A stretch of DNA of 8,299 nt from Pirellulaceae bacterium (GCA_013002105.1 JABDKS010000137.1:1-8299), one strand, 5' to 3'. Positions 1-7,513 are shown, numbered from the stretch's first letter. Notes: generated by a model not told the origin, from the sequence alone. Made by a program: numbers and translations.

Positions 1-1060
1 TCATGATGTATCGCGGCACCATGCTTCCACCAAGTGCCGACATCGTGAGAATCAAAATCACCGACACACCATTGAGCTGGCTGCGACTGTGGCACACGGT
101 AGCGAGCAAGAGTGACAGGCTGGAGGCCGCAGCTGCGGTTCCCGCGGTCATGGCCGCAAATCCGCTCAGATGCCCCATTAAATCAACTTGAAAAACCACC
201 TGGGCAAAGACAAACATCACCAATAGCTGTAATGACCCGCAGATCGTGATGTAAATCCATTTCCCAGCTAACAACTGGCCAACGGAAAGCTGACTACTGA
301 GAAGGCGTTCAAGCGTTCCCTCTTCCTGTTCTTCCAGCAGCGTGCCGCCGGCGCCACTGGCGCTGAAAAGCAAGAACATGACCGCGATTCCAGCCGCGTA
401 CATCGAAATTCGAGGGTTTGCTTTTTCGGAGGCCAATACATCGCAAATGGTAATCATGTCCGGAATCGAATCGGCAATCGCTGGCTCGACGCCGGATGGT
501 CCCTTCGGATTCGATCCGCGCGACGTGGCGGCGGCACGTCCTCGTTCTGCGTAGACCGCTTGTCGGACGAGAGCGGACACCACCTGAGTTGCGATTTGGT
601 CGGAAGTGTCGACAAGCATTTCGATGCTCGGCTCTCGACCATCACGAAGGGTGTCCCCGAAATGTTGTGGCAGTACGATAGCGAGTGTCGCTTGGCCAGT
701 CTGAATCATTGCCATCGCCTCGTCTCGGCTAAACGAAGCGGCTGTTGCTCCGGTATCAATCGCCCCGGTGTCAACTTTTCCTGTATCAACTTTTCCGGCA
801 TCGACCACCGAGTCGGCCCCAAGTGCATTCTCCAATCCGGGTTCTTCGGTCAACTTGCTAATCAGTCGATCGGCAAATTCGGTGCGATCCTGATTGACGA
901 ACAGCACTTTGACCGGAGTACTTTTACCGCTGCCAATGCCACGACCAAAGATGAGGGCAAAGATGCTGAAGAAGACGATTGGAACAACGAACATCAACAA
1001 CAATTCCAGAGGATTGTTGCGCAGTCGGAGCACTCCAATTCGCAAGATCGTCGCAATCAC
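1..1060 (-). CDS. ABC-2 family transporter permease (NatB/YhaP-like), 3' part outside the window
   Basis: This is the membrane subunit of an ABC exporter and partner of the ATPase encoded just upstream. The 353 codons visible lack the stop, which lies beyond position 1. I chose the GTG at 1060-1058. It overlaps the ATPase stop by four bases (GTGA) and has AAGGAG about 9 bases upstream, so translation is probably coupled. The order of segments is: one N-terminal membrane helix (about residues 18-40); a long, mostly polar, presumably extracytoplasmic region (about 41-215); then several helices from about 217 onward. Between the first two of these is the charged turn EEQEEGTLERLLSS (243-256), typical of ABC-2 permeases. 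The last residues (MSALGGSMVPRYIM) match the usual pattern of this family ahead of its final helices. Residues 87-106 are a four-fold D-[TA]-G-x-x repeat in the polar domain. The substrate cannot be told from sequence. Family call is firm; any link to carotenoids is inference. Confidence 0.88.
   Translation of the reverse strand, partial: MIATILRIGVLRLRNNPLELLLMFVVPIVFFSIFALIFGRGIGSGKSTPVKVLFVNQDRTEFADRLISKLTEEPGLENALGADSVVDAGKVDTGKVDTGAIDTGATAASFSRDEAMAMIQTGQATLAIVLPQHFGDTLRDGREPSIEMLVDTSDQIATQVVSALVRQAVYAERGRAAATSRGSNPKGPSGVEPAIADSIPDMITICDVLASEKANPRISMYAAGIAVMFLLFSASGAGGTLLEEQEEGTLERLLSSQLSVGQLLAGKWIYITICGSLQLLVMFVFAQVVFQVDLMGHLSGFAAMTAGTAAAASSLSLLLATVCHSRSQLNGVSVILILTMSALGGSMVPRYIM
743..802 (-). 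repeat. 15-bp in-frame tandem repeat, four imperfect copies, inside the permease gene
   Basis: Read on the minus strand, four consecutive 15-base units encode DAGKV, DTGKV, DTGAI and DTGAT. The first two units differ at only 2 of 15 positions; the others are more diverged. Unit length is a multiple of three, so gain or loss of a unit keeps the frame. It falls in the extracytoplasmic loop of the permease, where length change should be tolerated. It probably arose by local slippage or duplication. Confidence 0.8.
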
Positions 1061-1953
1061 TCGCGCAACTCCTTTCCAGTCAGATGCAGAAAAACATCCT
1101 GCAGTGACGGAGCGGACATATTCAGTCGATCAATTTCGACACCATTACTTTCTGCCTTATCAAGTACGCTGGGCAATTCTTGCACGATGTTGTTGATTTC
1201 GACGGTATGCGATCCCTGTACGGCTTGGCCCTCGGTTGTGGCCCGCATCCAAAGCGTCAGTTTTCTGCTATGCCCGACCGTTTTTTCGATCAGGCTGTCC
1301 AAAGTCCCCGATGCAATGACTTTGCCTCGGTCGATGATGACGATTCGATCGCATTGCGATTCGGCTTCATCCAGCTGGTGAGTCGTTAGGACAATCGATG
1401 TCCCTTGCTGCTTCAACTCGCGGAGCATCTCGAAGATTCTTTCGCGGCTTTGCGGATCCACGCCGACGGTTGGTTCGTCCAGCAATAGCACGATTGGGTT
1501 GTGCAGCACACCGCAGGCAATGTTAAGTCGTCGCTGCATGCCACCGGAAAGTTGCCTAGCCAACTCGTCACGACGATCGACCAATCGCGTCCACTGCAAT
1601 GCCCTATCGACTTGCGATTTCAGGTCGCGTCGTCGGACACCATGCAAACGGCCGAACACTTCCAAATTTTGTTGAACGGTCAGGTCGGAGTACAGGGCGA
1701 GTTCTTGCGGTACGAAACCGAGTCGGGCCCGTTGCGATTTTTTTCGCAGCACACGACCCTCCAAGTTAACTTCACCGGCATCGAGTCGGTGACGGCCACA
1801 GATTGCCCGGATCAACGTTGTCTTTCCCGCGCCATTGGGGCCCAGTAGCGCAAGCATCTCTCCGGGCAGGACGTGAAAGCTGGCTCCACATAGTGCTCGG
1901 TGCGATCCGTAAGCCTTGTGAACATTTTTTACTTCCAGCAACCCCTGACTCAT
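1057..1953 (-). CDS. ABC transporter ATP-binding protein (exporter type, NatA/CcmA-like)
   Basis: This is the cytoplasmic ATPase that powers the ABC-2 permease encoded next (4-base overlap). With the ATG at 1953 the protein has 298 residues. All signature elements are present in order: Walker A GPNGAGKTT (38-46), Q-loop VPQ (81-83), signature LSGGMQ (135-140), Walker B VLLLDEP (155-161), D-loop (163-166) and switch His192. An acidic C-terminal extension of about 70 residues follows the nucleotide-binding domain, as is common in drug, Na+ or lipid exporter ATPases of this type. The reading frame is open upstream to a GTG at 1998, but the ATG at 1953 is preferred. It has AGGTGG 5-10 bases upstream, and MSQGLLEVKNVHKAYG is a normal family N-terminus. 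The gene lies 69 bases after the second carotenoid oxidoreductase on the same strand, so read-through from the pigment operon is plausible but not shown. Substrate unknown. Confidence 0.93.
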   Translation of the reverse strand: MSQGLLEVKNVHKAYGSHRALCGASFHVLPGEMLALLGPNGAGKTTLIRAICGRHRLDAGEVNLEGRVLRKKSQRARLGFVPQELALYSDLTVQQNLEVFGRLHGVRRRDLKSQVDRALQWTRLVDRRDELARQLSGGMQRRLNIACGVLHNPIVLLLDEPTVGVDPQSRERIFEMLRELKQQGTSIVLTTHQLDEAESQCDRIVIIDRGKVIASGTLDSLIEKTVGHSRKLTLWMRATTEGQAVQGSHTVEINNIVQELPSVLDKAESNGVEIDRLNMSAPSLQDVFLHLTGKELRE

Positions 1954-2022
1954 GGCTCCACCTGCGACATCGCTTAAAAGTTGGCCGACCACACGCACGA
2001 CAGAATCCGAGTGTGGGACAGT

Positions 2023-3567
2023 CTAGCGAACGTTCGCCAGTTCACCCATCTTGGAGTCCTGATCAACCGCGTCGGCCGCGATCCATCCGGACATCATGAC
2101 CATTGGCATACCGGGACCAGGGTGAGCCGCACCTCCGGCAAAGTAGAGTCCGTCAACGTCCGGACTGCGATTGGCTGGCTTAAACGCCCCCATGAACCGT
2201 CCATGACTTGCGATTCCGTAGATCGCCCCATTGAGTACGTGGTAGCGGCGGTCGATGTCTTGTGGTGTCAGAGTTTCTTCGAAGAGAATCCGCTGCTCGA
2301 TGTCGTCCATGCCGCCGGCGGTTCGAAGCTTGTGAATAATCGCCTCGCGGTATTCGGGCAGCATTTGCGTCCAATCCTGTCCGGGACGAAGGTAGGGCGT
2401 GTGCACCAACACATATAGGGCTTCGCCGCCTTCGGGAGCGACGGCCGGTTCTGTCATGGAGGGAGCGCAGACATAGCAACTTGGATCCGGTGCAGGCTCG
2501 CCCTTTTTGTAGATGTAGTCAAACTCCTCGTGAGGGTCGTTCGAAAAAACAAAGTTGTGATGCAATAGATGCTCGTAACGTTCTTTCAAACCCAGATACA
2601 GCACCACCCCGGAACACGCCGGTTCATATTTCCGCCGTCCACGAAACTTCTTTGCCGTTGTCTCGCCCAGTAGCTCGTCATGTGTACGAACGACATCACT
2701 GTTGGACACCACCGTGGAACATTCAATGATCTCGCCGCCGTCGATTTCGACACCGGAGACATGCCCGCCGGCGGTGCGAATCTGAACGACCTGTTTGCCC
2801 GTCACAAAGGTGACTCCCAAGTCGGTCGCTAGGCTGATCATGGCGTCCGGAACAGCACGAGTCCCGCCCATCGGATACCAGATGCCTTCGGTCGTCTGCA
2901 TGTGGGCAATCCCGCAAAGCACGGCAGGGGACGCTTCCGGCGAGGACCCGACATACTGCGTGAAATGATCAACCATTTGAGCGATCCGTTGATCGGGAAT
3001 ATTCGATCGCACCAATCCGGCAACGGTCCGGCCGAAACGAAGACTCAATACATCACTCAGTACTTTCATCGAGAAGGACTCTTTGACGTTCATCGTATCG
3101 CGAATTCCGCCAACACTCTTCCAAAAGAAAAAGCGATCCGAAACGTCATGCAAGCGCTCGGAGACTTTCATGAATTTCTCAAAACCCTCGCTCGACTGAT
3201 CATCTCCGGTGAACTCTCGCAAGCTCGCTTTCATTTGCTCGTTGGATTCGACCAAGTCGAATTGCGTTCCATCCGAAAAAAAACATCGCCACTGAGGGTC
3301 CAGGCGCACGAGGTTCAGATAGTCATCGATGTTGCGTCCTGATTCGTTGAAGATGCGACGCAGCACGGATGGCAAAGTCAAAATCGTGGGTCCCATGTCA
3401 AATCGGTACCCTTCACGCTCCAGCACCGCAGCTTTTCCGCCCAGCCACTCGTTGCGTTCGACGACCGTGACGCGGTGTCCGCGTGATGCCAACGTGCAGG
3501 CAGCGGCCAATCCGCCCAGTCCGCTGCCAATGACAACCGTTCGCTCATCTTGATTCATGGCACTCAT
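2023..3567 (-). CDS. CrtI-family FAD-dependent carotenoid oxidoreductase (second desaturase or oxygenase)
   Basis: This amino-oxidase fold enzyme of the phytoene/diapophytoene desaturase family has 514 residues, the usual size. The N-terminal Rossmann motif VIGSGLGGLAAA (12-23) is followed by the adenosine-ribose acidic residue Glu37 and the GGK motif (43-45). YRFDMGPTILTLP (54-66) is the family pattern that follows. WYPMGGTRAVPDAM lies mid-protein. The C-terminal FAD-binding signature is AGGAAHPGPGMPM (477-489), then MSGWIAADA. The HPGPG-x-PM-xxSG form recalls CrtD/CrtP-type enzymes more than classical CrtI, so it may introduce later desaturations or oxidise end groups. That is a judgement by eye. 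The gene starts 7 bases after the stop of the paralogous desaturase. The ATG at 3567 is taken as start, with another in-frame ATG at 3558; neither has a strong ribosome-binding site. Substrate is unproven, family is certain. Probably peripheral to the inner face of the membrane, where carotenes are. Confidence 0.9.
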   Translation of the reverse strand: MSAMNQDERTVVIGSGLGGLAAACTLASRGHRVTVVERNEWLGGKAAVLEREGYRFDMGPTILTLPSVLRRIFNESGRNIDDYLNLVRLDPQWRCFFSDGTQFDLVESNEQMKASLREFTGDDQSSEGFEKFMKVSERLHDVSDRFFFWKSVGGIRDTMNVKESFSMKVLSDVLSLRFGRTVAGLVRSNIPDQRIAQMVDHFTQYVGSSPEASPAVLCGIAHMQTTEGIWYPMGGTRAVPDAMISLATDLGVTFVTGKQVVQIRTAGGHVSGVEIDGGEIIECSTVVSNSDVVRTHDELLGETTAKKFRGRRKYEPACSGVVLYLGLKERYEHLLHHNFVFSNDPHEEFDYIYKKGEPAPDPSCYVCAPSMTEPAVAPEGGEALYVLVHTPYLRPGQDWTQMLPEYREAIIHKLRTAGGMDDIEQRILFEETLTPQDIDRRYHVLNGAIYGIASHGRFMGAFKPANRSPDVDGLYFAGGAAHPGPGMPMVMMSGWIAADAVDQDSKMGELANVR

Positions 3568-3574
3568 AATCTGC

Positions 3575-5113
3575 TCAGGTGTGTGCGGTCATCGGCCGCG
3601 GTGTTGGTGCTGAACGGGCTCGGTTGGGACTCTCCGCGGGCCCCAAGTCCTGTTCGATCAGTTTAGATGTAATTCGAGCCGACTCGTAAATCACCGGCAG
3701 TCCACTACCAGGGTGCGTTCCCCCGCCAACCAGATAGACACCGTCGAGATCCTCGAACCGATTGTGCGGACGCTTGTGCAGCATCTGACCAAGGTTATGA
3801 GCCATATTGAAGGTCGCACCGTTGTGTACTTGATACTGTTGATCCCAATCGTCGGGCGTGACAATTTTCTCGTAACGGATTCTGCGTTCGACGTCGTCCA
3901 TTCCGATCTTCGAAAGTCGACTTAACACGTGACTGCGAAAGCGATCCTTTTCGACTGACCAATCAATGTTGGGATGCTGACTGGAAACGGGCACCAATAC
4001 GTAGAGCGAGCTCATTCCCGGCGGCGCTAACGTCGGATCGGTAACGCAAGCGTTCTGAACATAGAACGAAGGATCGTCCGAGAGCACATGCTGGTTTTCG
4101 ATCTCGTCCAAATTGGCTTGGTAGTCGTCGGCGATGTGAATCGTGTGATGTTTCGTGTCGTATTGACCTTCGATCCCCAGATACATCATGAAGGTCGAAC
4201 ACGAGAACTTTGTCTTGGCAATTTTGCGATCATTCCAGCGGCGACGAAGGTGATCGGGTACCAATGTCGTCATTGTTCGGGCGAAGTCAGAATTGATGAC
4301 AACCGCATCAGTCTCGTACGCTCGCTCGGATGTTTGCACGCCTGTCACTCGACGACCGGACATTACCAATTTTTCGACCGGTTCGTTCAAGCAAATCTGG
4401 ACGCCCATTTCGGTCGCGATTTGTGCCATCCGCTCGCTGACCGCACTGCATCCGCCTGTCGGGTGCCAGACACCGTATTCGTATTCCAGGAATGCCAAAA
4501 TAGTGAATAGACTGGGACATTGGAACGGCGACATTCCCAGGTACTTTGCCTGGAACGAGAACGCGATCGCTAATCGCGGATCCTTGAACAGCGACTCCAG
4601 TTCGCTACCGACGCTATGCCAGGGCCGCAGCCAAGGAACGGCTTTCAATGTCGATGGTCGAAAAAGATCTGCGCGGCTCAGAAATGGCGACTCGAGTATC
4701 GGTCGGAATTTCGCAAGTTTTTGTCGGTTCGCGTGCATGTAGCGTGCGAACGCACCCGAGTCGGCTGGTGAGAATCGACTGATCTCGCGTTCCATCGCGT
4801 CAATGTCGCCGGTGGCATCTAAATACCCGCCCGTGCCAAAGTTGATCCGATACTGCGGATCCAGTCGCGTCATTGGGACTTCGTCAAAAAGGTCGTAGCC
4901 AACCTCGGTGAAAATGTCTTTCAGGACGCGTGGATACAGAAAAAAGGTTGGCCCCAAATCAAATCGGAACCCATCTGCTTCGATCGCCGAACACCGGCCT
5001 CCCACACGCGGCAATCGCTCGAGCACGCGCACTCGTCGACCTTGATGGGCAAGCAACATTGCGGATGCTAGCCCGCCTGGTCCTGCGCCAATGATGGTAA
5101 TCTCGTTGCTCAT
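3575..5113 (-). CDS. CrtI/CrtN-like carotene desaturase (phytoene or diapophytoene desaturase)
   Basis: This FAD-dependent desaturase of 512 residues probably performs the first desaturations of the colourless C30 or C40 backbone made by the synthase in the same operon. Dinucleotide-binding motif IIGAGPGGLASA (7-18), acidic Glu32 and GGR (38-40) are present, then FRFDLGPTFFLYP (49-61). WHPTGGCSAVSERM is the mid-protein family motif. The C-terminal FAD signature is VGGGTHPGSGLPVIYESAR (462-480), the usual CrtI/CrtN arrangement. The last 25 or so residues are Pro/Ala/Arg-rich and look disordered. The ATG at 5113 overlaps the ispH stop as ATGA. There is no Shine-Dalgarno match in the 27 bases upstream, so translation probably depends on coupling to ispH. 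It is a diverged paralogue of the gene that follows 7 bases later. C30 versus C40 specificity cannot be read from sequence, so no symbol is given. Confidence 0.92.
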   Translation of the reverse strand: MSNEITIIGAGPGGLASAMLLAHQGRRVRVLERLPRVGGRCSAIEADGFRFDLGPTFFLYPRVLKDIFTEVGYDLFDEVPMTRLDPQYRINFGTGGYLDATGDIDAMEREISRFSPADSGAFARYMHANRQKLAKFRPILESPFLSRADLFRPSTLKAVPWLRPWHSVGSELESLFKDPRLAIAFSFQAKYLGMSPFQCPSLFTILAFLEYEYGVWHPTGGCSAVSERMAQIATEMGVQICLNEPVEKLVMSGRRVTGVQTSERAYETDAVVINSDFARTMTTLVPDHLRRRWNDRKIAKTKFSCSTFMMYLGIEGQYDTKHHTIHIADDYQANLDEIENQHVLSDDPSFYVQNACVTDPTLAPPGMSSLYVLVPVSSQHPNIDWSVEKDRFRSHVLSRLSKIGMDDVERRIRYEKIVTPDDWDQQYQVHNGATFNMAHNLGQMLHKRPHNRFEDLDGVYLVGGGTHPGSGLPVIYESARITSKLIEQDLGPAESPNRARSAPTPRPMTAHT

Positions 5114-6078
5114 GATTTGTTTGTCGGGATCGGAAACGAACGTTGCTCCGGTTCGAGCGTTGCCAATTCCTTTGGCATCGCAAACACTTGTTGCTCATTG
5201 GCGAACGTTCGCGATTCGACATTCGCATCGAATTGAGTCACAAACCAATTCACCACATCTTGCACGGCTGCCTCTGGCGCACTGGCACCAGCTGTTATCG
5301 CAATCGTTTCGTAATCGCGGAAGTCGTCTGCCGACAATTCACTGGAATCATCGACGAGTATTGACGCGATTCCAGCCTGCAATGCGGTCTCACGTAGTCT
5401 TTTGCTATTGGAGCTATTTCGGCTGCCGACAACGACAATCGCCTGTGCTTCCTCGCAAAGCCCGCGGACGGCTAGTTGACGATTTTGGGTAGCGTAACAA
5501 ATGTCGTCCTTTCGCGGTCCGACGATTTGAGGAAATCGTTCTTTCAACCGATCGACAATCCTTTGGGTTTCGGAAACGCTGAGAGTCGTTTGCGTCATCC
5601 AAGCAAGCGGCGTTTGACGGGAAAAATCGAGCCGCTCAACGTCTTCGATCGACTCAACCAAATGGAAAGCATCGGGTGCTTCGCCGATCGTCCCGACCAC
5701 TTCATCATGACCGGCGTGACCGATCAGAATCAGGATGTGACCAGATTTGGACAGCGAGATCGCTTCTAAGTGAACTTTGGTGACCAGCGGGCAGGTCGCA
5801 TCGACCGTTCGCAACTGCCGCTGCCTGGCTGCTTCGCGGATTTCCGGCGAAACACCATGGGCGGAGTACATCAGGACTTCCCCAGGTGGAACTTCCTGGA
5901 CGGAATCGACGAACACGACGCCACGCCGCCGAAAGTCGGCCACGACGTGCTGGTTGTGGACGATTTCGTGAAAGACATAAACCGGCGGACCGAGTCGATC
6001 CAACACAAGCTCGAGTGCATCGATCGCCATTCGAACCCCGGCACAGAAACCACGTGGATTAGCGAGCAAGATTTTCAT
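5110..6078 (-). CDS. ispH: 4-hydroxy-3-methylbut-2-enyl diphosphate reductase (IspH/LytB)
   Basis: IspH is the last enzyme of the MEP pathway. It is a [4Fe-4S] protein that reduces HMBPP to IPP and DMAPP in the cytosol. The protein has 322 residues from the ATG at 6078. The three cluster cysteines are Cys12 (ILLANPRGFCAGVR), Cys96 (VDATCPLVTKVH) and Cys194 (DDICYATQNRQ), nearly the spacing of E. coli IspH. Substrate-binding elements are also present: EIVHN (His41), SAHG (His74), GHAGHDE (His124, Glu126), TQTTLSV, SRNSSNS and TAGASAPE. A GTG at 6081 directly before the ATG is an alternative start. I prefer the ATG because it gives the standard MKILLANPRGF start and has GAAGG 5 bases upstream. 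The start shares one base with the synthase stop (TGATG), and the stop overlaps the desaturase start by four bases. A polar tail of about 35 residues follows the conserved core. The position inside a pigment operon suggests dedicated precursor supply; a second copy elsewhere has not been excluded. Confidence 0.97.
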   Translation of the reverse strand: MKILLANPRGFCAGVRMAIDALELVLDRLGPPVYVFHEIVHNQHVVADFRRRGVVFVDSVQEVPPGEVLMYSAHGVSPEIREAARQRQLRTVDATCPLVTKVHLEAISLSKSGHILILIGHAGHDEVVGTIGEAPDAFHLVESIEDVERLDFSRQTPLAWMTQTTLSVSETQRIVDRLKERFPQIVGPRKDDICYATQNRQLAVRGLCEEAQAIVVVGSRNSSNSKRLRETALQAGIASILVDDSSELSADDFRDYETIAITAGASAPEAAVQDVVNWFVTQFDANVESRTFANEQQVFAMPKELATLEPEQRSFPIPTNKS

Positions 6079-7049
6079 CACGCCTTCGGCTCCCCTACCA
6101 CACCGTGCTCGTCCGCGATTGAATTAGGCGGCGACAAGTTTCCGAGAATGCGAAATACGTCTTCACGACAAACTTTCGCTCCCGGTCCATCGGCTTGCAC
6201 GCGCTCAAGTGTCAGCGAAGCCAAGAGTACCGGAAACGTTGAAAATCGAATGATTCCGTCGTCTGCGTCGTGTTCGATTAGTGTCTGGATATAGTTTTCG
6301 GCGACTTCGATTTTCGCTCGCGCCTGCTCCATCAACGATTCACGAGCTACGTTCGCGGGAATGAAACAGCGACCTTCGCGATGATCGTTGTCGGAGTCCT
6401 TCAATATATTGACAAGCTGCAGGGCTTCGCCGAACCCAACCGCATCGGACATCAACGAACTGCGCGACGACGCCAATTGCGGATCGTGTTGCAGGAATAG
6501 TTCGGTTAACATTTCGCCAACTGTCCCGGCAACACAGTAGCAATAGTCGCACAGTTCACGATGGGAATTCAGCCGGATGTTTCCGGTCACATTTCCGCGG
6601 GAAAGGAACTGACGCATTCCCAAGGCAGACTTTCGGACGCGTCGCAAAATGATCGTGCGGACCGTTGGCTCAAAATAGCACGCGCTGGCAACCACGCGTG
6701 CCGTCTGTCGAAACAAGCATGCGTCGGCGGCATTATTGGTCGTGGCAGTTTGCTGCAATACGCATGCGAGGGACTTCCACTCGTCATGGACTTCGTCCGC
6801 CGCCTGCAGCAGCTTGCCAAGCTCGCCCAGCAGTCGCAGCTTTTCTCTGCCGCCAACCGTCGTACTATCTTCGATCGTATCGGCGACGCGAAACAAAAGG
6901 TAGGCAACTCCCACCTGTTTTCGCACTGCGGCCGGCAACATGGGAATGCAGATTGCGAACGTGCGGCTGGTCCGTAAGAGCAGATCTTCGATTTCGTTGT
7001 CTGTTAACGGGGATACCGAGTCCCTCGACAGTCCAGTAGCCGTTTTCAC
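6078..7049 (-). CDS. Squalene/phytoene synthase family enzyme (trans-isoprenyl diphosphate synthase, head-to-head type)
   Basis: This enzyme condenses two prenyl diphosphates head to head: two FPP to a C30 product (squalene or dehydrosqualene) or two GGPP to phytoene. The 323-residue protein contains TSRTFA (27-32), the first Mg-binding aspartate motif DTIED (57-61) inside AYLLFRVADTIEDS, YCYCVAGTVGEM (169-180), and the second aspartate motif DSDND (218-222) inside NILKDSDNDHREGRCFIP. DTIED resembles squalene synthase (DTVED in animals) more than the DDxxD of CrtB, whereas AGTVG is CrtB/CrtM-like, so product length is left open. No C-terminal membrane anchor is seen, unlike eukaryotic squalene synthase. 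The start is the GTG at 7049: the frame is open further up to a stop near 7153, but holds no ATG, GTG or TTG there. The ribosome-binding site is weak. It is the first gene of the operon and its stop shares one base with the ispH start. Confidence 0.93.
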   Translation of the reverse strand: MKTATGLSRDSVSPLTDNEIEDLLLRTSRTFAICIPMLPAAVRKQVGVAYLLFRVADTIEDSTTVGGREKLRLLGELGKLLQAADEVHDEWKSLACVLQQTATTNNAADACLFRQTARVVASACYFEPTVRTIILRRVRKSALGMRQFLSRGNVTGNIRLNSHRELCDYCYCVAGTVGEMLTELFLQHDPQLASSRSSLMSDAVGFGEALQLVNILKDSDNDHREGRCFIPANVARESLMEQARAKIEVAENYIQTLIEHDADDGIIRFSTFPVLLASLTLERVQADGPGAKVCREDVFRILGNLSPPNSIADEHGVVGEPKA

Positions 7050-7215
7050 GCTGATTTGCCTGACTTCTAAGTTTTCTGACTGCTCGACCCGTCTTGTGAT
7101 CTGCCGGTCTGGACCGCCTGGTTTGAGCTCAAGAGAAATTTTGCGGCTCTGCTAGTATGACGGCAAGTCAAGCCAAGGTGAAAACCCATGGCTGGGTGGG
7201 CGACACCGAATGCGC

Positions 7216-7231
7216 ATTACACAAGTGTGAT
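7216..7231. promoter_or_regulatory. Imperfect palindrome, possible operator upstream of the pigment operon
   Basis: The pattern is ATtACAC-aa-GTGTgAT: arms of seven with one mismatch around a 2-base centre. It lies about 170 bases upstream of the synthase start and overlaps a -10-like TGTAAT read on the minus strand, so a bound repressor could block transcription. No regulator family is assigned from the sequence, and a 16-base imperfect palindrome can arise by chance. Confidence 0.25.
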
Positions 7232-7463
7232 TCGATCGGATAAGATAACGCCAATGAACGATCGCAAGTGACGATCCGGGAAAAGAAAAGAAGGCCGTGG
7301 GCGTAAGATCCCAGGAATTCTGCGTCACCCCCCCCGGCAATTTGTCCACGCCGAACTCAGCGCTTCGGTTGTCACTGCTATGTCAGAGTAGCGGCTAGAC
7401 CCAATCTTGAGACGTCGGCAAATTTATTCGCATCATTCTCGCGCGAAATCGAAAAATTGGCAC

Positions 7464-7491
7464 TTGTCAAAGTTGCTGAATACCCAATAGT
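7464..7491 (+). promoter_or_regulatory. Candidate sigma-70-like promoter for the FAS1 gene
   Basis: TTGTCA (5 of 6 to the -35 consensus) at 7464-7469 is followed after 16 bases by AATAGT (4 of 6 to the -10 consensus) at 7486-7491. Transcription would begin near 7498, leaving a leader of about 100 bases. It is the best match I saw upstream of this gene on the plus strand, but planctomycete promoters often diverge from the consensus. Confidence 0.3.
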
Positions 7492-7492
7492 G

Positions 7493-7513
7493 CAGCCGTA
7501 TCTGAAACGGCTG
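7493..7513 (+). other. Hairpin (7-bp perfect stem) in or near the FAS1 leader
   Basis: CAGCCGT at 7493-7499 pairs with ACGGCTG at 7507-7513 across a 7-base loop. No T-run follows, so it is not an intrinsic terminator. If transcription starts near 7498 the stem would be cut; if it starts further upstream it would sit in the 5' untranslated leader and could affect mRNA stability. Confidence 0.35.

Noticed and set aside
560..1381. A 273-codon plus-strand open frame antisense to the ABC permease and ATPase genes.
   Set aside because: It lies wholly opposite two genes with clear family motifs, is rich in Ser, Cys, Arg and His without any domain, and is explained as a shadow frame.
1954..1998. A 15-residue N-terminal extension of the ABC ATPase from a GTG at 1998.
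   Set aside because: The ATG at 1953 gives the normal family N-terminus and has a better ribosome-binding site.
5770..6294. A 174-codon plus-strand open frame antisense to ispH and the synthase.
   Set aside because: It is opposite the conserved IspH N-terminus and the synthase C-terminus, and its translation has no recognisable feature.
7186..7199. ACCCA-TGGC-TGGGT inverted repeat followed on the minus strand by a short T-run, resembling a terminator.
   Set aside because: The stem has only 5 bp and the site lies upstream of the operon start, so a terminator role is unlikely.
7152..7349. A 65-codon minus-strand frame (GTG start) just upstream of the synthase.
   Set aside because: There is no family motif, ribosome-binding site or coding bias, and it overlaps the likely promoter region.
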